Assembly: GCF_000248055.1 (NCBI RefSeq)
Contig: NZ_BAFC01000025.1
Span: 62,001 to 126,000 of the forward strand
Direction of reading: 5' to 3'
DNA from: Gordonia sputi NBRC 100414
GTDB taxonomy: Bacteria > Actinomycetota > Actinomycetes > Mycobacteriales > Mycobacteriaceae
Length of the DNA stretch: 64,000 nt
Below the pieces are notes generated by a model. It worked only from the letters and a program-made list of their open reading frames with translations, made no database searches and had not been told where the DNA came from. Position numbers and translations under genes: made by a program. Shown here one piece after another: positions 61,707 to 64,000 of this stretch. Numbering within the stretch: position 1 is the first letter of the stretch; every line of letters starts with the position of its first letter.

Positions 61707-63002
61707 CTATCCGACGGCGAGTCTGAGCCCGGGCAGACCGAGTGCGCCGGTGACGGATTCAGCGATGTGACGTGCGTCGCGGTCGATTCCGAGGAACCGT
61801 CCCGAACCCCAGGTATGCATCCACGGGAGGCCGATGAAGCTCAGTCCTGGTACCTGGGTGATGCCGCGGGTCTGCATCGGCCGGCCCGCACCGTCGAATG
61901 CGCTTGCCTCGATCCAGCGGTAGTCCGGCCGGTACCCGATCGCCCACACGATGCTGGTGATGCCCTCCTCGACCAAGTCGACCGCGGAGGGTTCGGTTTC
62001 GGGTTCCCAAACGGGCTCGTAGCGCGAAGCGGGAGGCGTGTCGATTCCGGCCTTCTCGATGTAGCGGTCGATGTCGGCGCAGATCGAGTTGTACACCGAG
62101 TCGGCCTGGTCGAGCGATTCGCGCAGGGTCGGCGCGAACCGCAGGACCGTGTCCTTACCGTCGGTCAGATGCCCGTAGAGCTTCATCCCTTCGACGGCGA
62201 ACTGTCGCAGATCGACGTCTCGCCCACCATCGCGGCCAGTGACATAGTGATTGGTCTTCTCCTGTGCCGCTTTGCCTCCGGGGAACTGTTCGGTCGGTGT
62301 GTCGTAGATGCCCATGTCCGCCAACCAGGTCATGCAGTCGCGGCCGCGGTAAGTGCGCGCAACCCTCGGCGCGTTGCCGATGGCGAGATGCACCTGCCGA
62401 CCTGCGAGGTGGAGGTCCTCGGCGATTTGTGCGCCGGATTGTCCGGACCCGACGACGAGAACGGCGCCGGATGGTAGCTGATCAGGTGTGAAGTACTGCT
62501 CTGAGTGGATCTGCTTTACAGACGTGTCCAACGACGGTGCGAACGATGGCACCACCGGCAACGGATAGCCGCCAGTCGCGACGACAACCTGGTCACAGGT
62601 CAGCGATTCGACAGATTCGTCGGTGGTGAGGGTGAGCTCGAAGCCAGTATCCCCGATGGTTCGCAGGCGAGTGACCGTGGTGTGTTCTCGCAGTGGGGCA
62701 GTGAAGGTTTCACGCCATTCGGCGAGCCATTCGACAACTTCGTCGCGGGTCATGAAGCCGTCGGGGTCCGGGCCGTCGTAGGCGTAGCCGGGCAGCCGGC
62801 AATGCCAGTTCGGGGTGACGAGGGTGAAGTTGTCCCACCGCTTGGACTGCCATGCATGGACGGCGGTCCGCGATTCGATCACGGTGTGCTCGATACCCGC
62901 GCGGCCGAGATACCAGCTGACCGACAGGCCTGCTTGTCCGCCGCCGATGATCGCCACCGGAATGTGGGTGGTGTGGGGTGTGGAATGAGCTGGTGCGCTC
63001 AT
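61707..63002 (-). CDS. MSMEG_0569-family flavin-dependent oxidoreductase
   Basis: A 431-residue FAD/NADPH monooxygenase-like protein: VAIIGGGQAGLSVSWYLGRA at the N-terminus, FTLVTPNWHCRLPGY, the NADPH-site motif VLVVGSGQSGAQIAEDLHLA at ~residue 183, and WAIGYRPDYRWI. Matches the MSMEG_0569 flavoprotein of Nit1C clusters. It could hydroxylate an amine or nitrile-derived intermediate, similar to FMO/YUCCA-type enzymes; exact role unknown. The ATG at 63002 follows the MSMEG_0570-type gene by 18 bp. Confidence 0.9.
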   Translation of the reverse strand: MSAPAHSTPHTTHIPVAIIGGGQAGLSVSWYLGRAGIEHTVIESRTAVHAWQSKRWDNFTLVTPNWHCRLPGYAYDGPDPDGFMTRDEVVEWLAEWRETFTAPLREHTTVTRLRTIGDTGFELTLTTDESVESLTCDQVVVATGGYPLPVVPSFAPSLDTSVKQIHSEQYFTPDQLPSGAVLVVGSGQSGAQIAEDLHLAGRQVHLAIGNAPRVARTYRGRDCMTWLADMGIYDTPTEQFPGGKAAQEKTNHYVTGRDGGRDVDLRQFAVEGMKLYGHLTDGKDTVLRFAPTLRESLDQADSVYNSICADIDRYIEKAGIDTPPASRYEPVWEPETEPSAVDLVEEGITSIVWAIGYRPDYRWIEASAFDGAGRPMQTRGITQVPGLSFIGLPWMHTWGSGRFLGIDRDARHIAESVTGALGLPGLRLAVG

Positions 63003-63020
63003 GATGTCTCCAGAATGTGG

Positions 63021-63317
63021 TCAGGGAGTGGGTAGTGGCGGATGCATGTCGAGAACCTCGACGGTCGACTCGTCGTCGTATCGGCGTGCTGTGTTGTTGA
63101 TGTCCTCAGTGGTTGCAGCGGCAGACGTACAAGCAAATCCATACTTGGCGCGGACACGCTCAGCGGCTTCGCCGAGAGCGGCGTCGGTGCGGGTTAGGAA
63201 TTCAGCCACCGTGTAACTACTGCCGACAGTTAGGTGGTCGTGCATGACGAGACTCGGCGAATAGCACTGCTGCACAGCGCCATCGGGCCACCTCACGGTG
63301 AACGTCATCTCAGGCAT
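63021..63317 (-). CDS. MSMEG_0570-family nitrogen-starvation-response protein
   Basis: A 98-residue protein (MPEMTFTVRWPDGAVQQCYS ... SSYTVAEFLTRTDAALGEAA ... CTSAAATTEDI). This matches the small MSMEG_0570 family proteins that accompany Nit1C nitrilase clusters; I recall them being described with nitrogen starvation, though the function is open. The ATG at 63317 overlaps the stop of the upstream nitrilase gene by 8 bp. Confidence 0.85.
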   Translation of the reverse strand: MPEMTFTVRWPDGAVQQCYSPSLVMHDHLTVGSSYTVAEFLTRTDAALGEAAERVRAKYGFACTSAAATTEDINNTARRYDDESTVEVLDMHPPLPTP

Positions 63318-64000
63318 GAGCAAGGTCCCGCCATCCAGCGGTTCCGGTCGGGTCGACCTCGACGAGTTCACCGTAGACGTCCGGACGACGATCTCGCAGG
63401 TGAAACATCCCGCCTCGCATCGCGGTGAAGGTCCCGGCGATGTCGACGTCGGCTACGGCGAGTCCGCTTTCGAGCAGCGTGGTGTCGAGGATGTTGCCAC
63501 CGGGATCGACGATCTTGGCGTTGCCGACGTACCGCAACGAACCGAACGTTCCCGATTGGTTTGCGGCAACCCAGAACACCTGGTTATCGAGGGCACGGGC
63601 CGTATCGAAGAGATTGAACCGGTATGTCCAGCGATCGTCCTGTAGATTCTCGGCGGTCGCGGTACGCGCCGCCGGCCATGCCGAGAGACTTGCGATGATC
63701 TCGGCGCCGTTCAGCGCCATGATGCGCGCAGCTTCGGGAAATGCTTTGTCATAACAGATTTGGAGTCCGACGCGCCCGACAGGAGTATCGAAGACTCGGT
63801 ACTCCGAACCCGACGAGTAGGACATGTTCTCGCCAAGCGGTTGGTGCACTTTGCGATAGTTGCCGTAGATCTGGTCGCCGTCGAGGACCGCGGCAGCGTT
63901 GTAGCGTGTCACGCCGTCCTCAGCGAGTTCGCAAAAGCCTATGGCGATCACCATGTCGCCGACAATCTCCTGCACGCGTGCGATTTCGGGACCGTCGAGG
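63310..64000 (-). CDS. Nitrilase (Nit1/Nit6803 type), partial at window edge
   Basis: At least 229 residues of a carbon-nitrogen hydrolase whose 5' end lies beyond 64000 (the frame is open to the edge, LDGPEIARVQEI). The catalytic Cys (LQICYDKAFPEAAR) and Lys (YRKVHQPLGEN) are present; the Glu would lie outside the window. It corresponds to the nitrilase of the Nit1C cluster and is the paralogue of the altered protein at 56802-57647. It should convert a nitrile to acid plus ammonia. Further cluster genes (for example an MSMEG_0572-type protein) are expected beyond the edge. Confidence 0.88.
   Translation of the reverse strand, partial: LDGPEIARVQEIVGDMVIAIGFCELAEDGVTRYNAAAVLDGDQIYGNYRKVHQPLGENMSYSSGSEYRVFDTPVGRVGLQICYDKAFPEAARIMALNGAEIIASLSAWPAARTATAENLQDDRWTYRFNLFDTARALDNQVFWVAANQSGTFGSLRYVGNAKIVDPGGNILDTTLLESGLAVADVDIAGTFTAMRGGMFHLRDRRPDVYGELVEVDPTGTAGWRDLAHA

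Overview
The window is a high-GC chromosomal segment of a mycolic-acid-containing actinobacterium (order Mycobacteriales; Gordonia or a near relative is my best guess). The evidence is a secreted antigen-85-type mycolyl-transferase fold esterase, a 13E12/DUF222 HNH protein, an M. smegmatis-type MSMEG_0565-0570 gene cluster, frequent GTG/TTG starts, many TetR regulators and beta-oxidation genes. I saw no rRNA, tRNA, CRISPR array or replication origin.

Layout. 1-9.4 kb: a degenerate REC/thioredoxin-reductase-like flavoprotein, a PhaC-like hydrolase, a ribokinase-like kinase, a ZapE-type ATPase divergent from a TetR gene around a perfect palindrome, a DUF222-HNH protein, a small KptA-like protein, a sarcosine-oxidase-like enzyme and a PfpI protein. 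9.4-21.6 kb: oleate hydratase, an OPT transporter, a TetR/phosphotransferase/CrtC-like unit, thioredoxin, a CtaG-like membrane protein, a ferredoxin-reductase-like enzyme, the antigen-85-like esterase, and a siderophore-interacting protein with an IdeR-like box. 21.7-30.3 kb: a carotenoid locus in two convergent arms (crtA-like, cruF, glycosyltransferase, crtD-like on plus; idi, crtB, crtI on minus). An IS3-family element has split the glycosyltransferase gene. 30.5-49.7 kb: LLM flavoprotein, CinA, nitronate monooxygenase, a DUF3533-like exporter with its TetR, a beta-oxidation run (acyl-CoA ligase, acyl-CoA dehydrogenase, FadB, TetR), amine oxidase, YceI, aldose epimerase, zinc ADH and small membrane proteins. 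49.8-55.6 kb: a frameshifted HAD gene, a DUF1206 gene without a visible normal start, and a low-GC patch with a truncated phosphoribosyltransferase plus a DprA-like gene abutting a truncated ADH. 55.7-64 kb: a minus-strand Nit1C / MSMEG_0565-0570 operon running off the right edge.

How the genes fit together. The carotenoid genes imply IPP isomerisation (Idi), phytoene synthesis (CrtB), desaturation (CrtI), then end-group hydration (CruF), desaturation (CrtD-like) and oxidation (CrtA-like) of an acyclic carotenoid. Glycosylation is predicted to be lost through the IS insertion. No crtE and no lycopene cyclase are in view. The Nit1C-like operon combines a nitrilase, a second nitrilase-fold protein with two catalytic residues replaced, a radical SAM enzyme, a GNAT/AIR-synthase-like fusion, an AMP-forming ligase, a flavoprotein, a small MSMEG_0570-type protein and a glycosyltransferase; I recall this cluster type being linked to cyanide/nitrile nitrogen assimilation, but its chemistry is not settled to my knowledge. 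Several TetR genes or acyl-metabolism genes have clear palindromic operator candidates, and an intergenic region at 33.6-34.1 kb holds two copies of a ~108-bp inverted-repeat-bounded element.
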